A program made the translations under genes and the position numbers. From the NCBI RefSeq assembly GCF_024204685.1, contig NZ_CP100350.1, positions 2,148,501 through 2,212,500 on the forward strand: a DNA stretch of 64,000 nt, written 5' to 3'. Numbering within the stretch: position 1 is the stretch's first letter; the number at the start of each line of letters is the position of its first letter. This document shows, one piece after another, positions 63,197-64,000 of the stretch. The stretch is from Gilvimarinus sp. DA14. GTDB lineage: Bacteria > Pseudomonadota > Gammaproteobacteria > Pseudomonadales > Cellvibrionaceae. A model generated the notes under the pieces. That model was not told the origin of the DNA and searched no databases. It worked only from the letters and a program-made list of their open reading frames with translations.

Positions 63197-64000
63197 TTAG
63201 GGCCGCGCGAACCAGCCTCGGGTTCGGTTGGCAAAAGCCACCAGCGACAACATTACCGGCACCTCTACCAACACCCCCACCACCGTGGCCAAAGCCGCGC
63301 CCGAATGCAAACCAAACAGTGATATGGCAACGGCCACCGCCAGCTCAAAAAAGTTTGAGGTGGCAATCATACAGGCGGGAGCCGCCACTTCGTGACGCAA
63401 CCTGAGCTTATGCGCCGCCCAATAAGCCAGGGCGAAAATGCCGTAGGTTTGAATCAAAAGCGGAATGGCGATTAACACAATGGCCAAAGGCTCAGCCAGA
63501 ATCCGCTCGGCCTGCAGGGCAAACAACACCACAATGGTGGCCAACAAACCTACGATGGACAGCGGCTTACTGCGATGTAAAAAGTTGTCCAATGCCTCCG
63601 CGCCGCGCCCTAAAAGATGGCGGCGCACCAACATACCGGCCACCAGCGGCAGCACCACATAAAGCACCACCGACAACAACAGGGTTTCCCAGGGTACCGC
63701 AATGTCGGTCACCCCCAGCAGCAAACCGGCAATGGGGGCAAAGGCCACCACCATAATTAAATCGTTCACCGAAACTTGTACCAGGGTATAGGTGGCATCG
63801 CCGCGAGTCAGATGACTCCAGATAAAGACCATGGCGGTACAGGGCGCAACTCCCAGCAAAATCATACCGGCGATATATTCATTGGCCGTTTCCGGCTCGA
63901 CCAGACCGGCAAAGATATAGTGAAAGAACAGCACCCCGATGGCGGCCATGGTAAACGGCTTAATCAACCAGTTTACCGCCAGGGTTAGGAAAAGCCCTTT
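63197..64000 (-). CDS. ACR3-family arsenite efflux permease (partial, 5' end outside the window)
   Basis: The C-terminal 267 or so residues of an arsenite/H+ antiporter of the ACR3 (BASS-related) family. The frame stays open to the window edge ([16 protein letters not shown]), so the start lies beyond 64000. [13 protein letters not shown] contains the conserved cysteine needed for arsenite transport, and NDLIMV and [12 protein letters not shown] are further family motifs. About seven membrane segments are present. It exports As(III) from the cytoplasm. An ars operon probably continues outside the window. Confidence 0.92.
   Translation of the reverse strand, partial: KGLFLTLAVNWLIKPFTMAAIGVLFFHYIFAGLVEPETANEYIAGMILLGVAPCTAMVFIWSHLTRGDATYTLVQVSVNDLIMVVAFAPIAGLLLGVTDIAVPWETLLLSVVLYVVLPLVAGMLVRRHLLGRGAEALDNFLHRSKPLSIVGLLATIVVLFALQAERILAEPLAIVLIAIPLLIQTYGIFALAYWAAHKLRLRHEVAAPACMIATSNFFELAVAVAISLFGLHSGAALATVVGVLVEVPVMLSLVAFANRTRGWFARP

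Noticed and set aside
1-64000. CRISPR arrays, tRNA or rRNA genes, prophage or complete IS
   Set aside because: I found no regularly spaced direct repeats, tRNA-like cloverleaf sequences, rRNA signatures, integrases or transposases when reading the window by eye.

Overview
The window looks like the chromosome of a free-living, polysaccharide-degrading marine or soil gammaproteobacterium, most like the Cellvibrionaceae (Cellvibrio, Saccharophagus, Simiduia, Gilvimarinus type). The reasons are three large TonB-dependent receptors (TBDRs), a GH115 xylan alpha-glucuronidase, a xylose isomerase operon, surface lipoproteins with Gly/Asp/Ser-rich linkers, several c-di-GMP and two-component proteins, and moderately GC-rich coding sequence. 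Placement rests on gene content and protein character only. I see no rRNA, tRNA, CRISPR array, prophage or complete insertion sequence.

Layout. 1-4.2 kb: argH and a hybrid histidine kinase. 4.2-21 kb (all minus strand): two consecutive copies of one four-gene module. In transcription order each is a TBDR, a flavin-dependent tryptophan-halogenase-family protein (slot A), a degenerate paralogue (slot B), and a second intact halogenase-family protein (slot C). A lipoprotein with two similar C-terminal domains lies upstream of the second TBDR. 23.5-31.6 kb: xylan/xylose utilisation (xylA, aldose 1-epimerase, xylB, a divergent Nudix-like regulator, a GH115 alpha-glucuronidase). 31.7-36.9 kb: a small lipoprotein, a 269-bp MITE-like repeat, an SBP-kinase-response regulator operon, and an AfsA-like/HAD-phosphatase gene pair. 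36.9-43.2 kb: two c-di-GMP proteins, a TolB-like propeller protein and D-mannonate dehydratase. 43.2-57.2 kb: mostly housekeeping and transport genes (lipid kinase, PAP2 phosphatase, AGCS symporter, GNAT, FadL, MscS, MATE, SLC13, Gfo/Idh/MocA, acyltransferase 3). 57.2-63 kb: a third TBDR system with a beta-helix lipoprotein and a TonB-C-like periplasmic protein, preceded by a Pho-box-like sequence. 63.2-64 kb: the 3' part of an ACR3 arsenite permease gene.

How the genes may work together. GH115 removes (4-O-methyl)glucuronic acid from glucuronoxylan. Xylose then passes through the epimerase, XylA and XylB to xylulose 5-phosphate. Mannonate from the hexuronate branch can be dehydrated by ManD to 2-keto-3-deoxygluconate. 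The TBDRs and lipoproteins are plausible outer-membrane uptake machinery, but their ligands cannot be read from sequence.

The most notable signal is the duplicated TBDR-halogenase module. Position-specific residues show slot A matches slot A and slot C matches slot C. Both slot B proteins have serine where the catalytic lysine should be, lack the catalytic glutamate, and have lost the FAD-binding GGGTAGW motif. Both modules also share an 8-nt A/B gene overlap and a hairpin terminator between TBDR and slot A. This suggests an old, selected system that pairs outer-membrane import with two halogenase-like enzymes and one pseudoenzyme. Second in interest is the AfsA-like plus phosphatase operon, a possible butyrolactone-type signal pathway.
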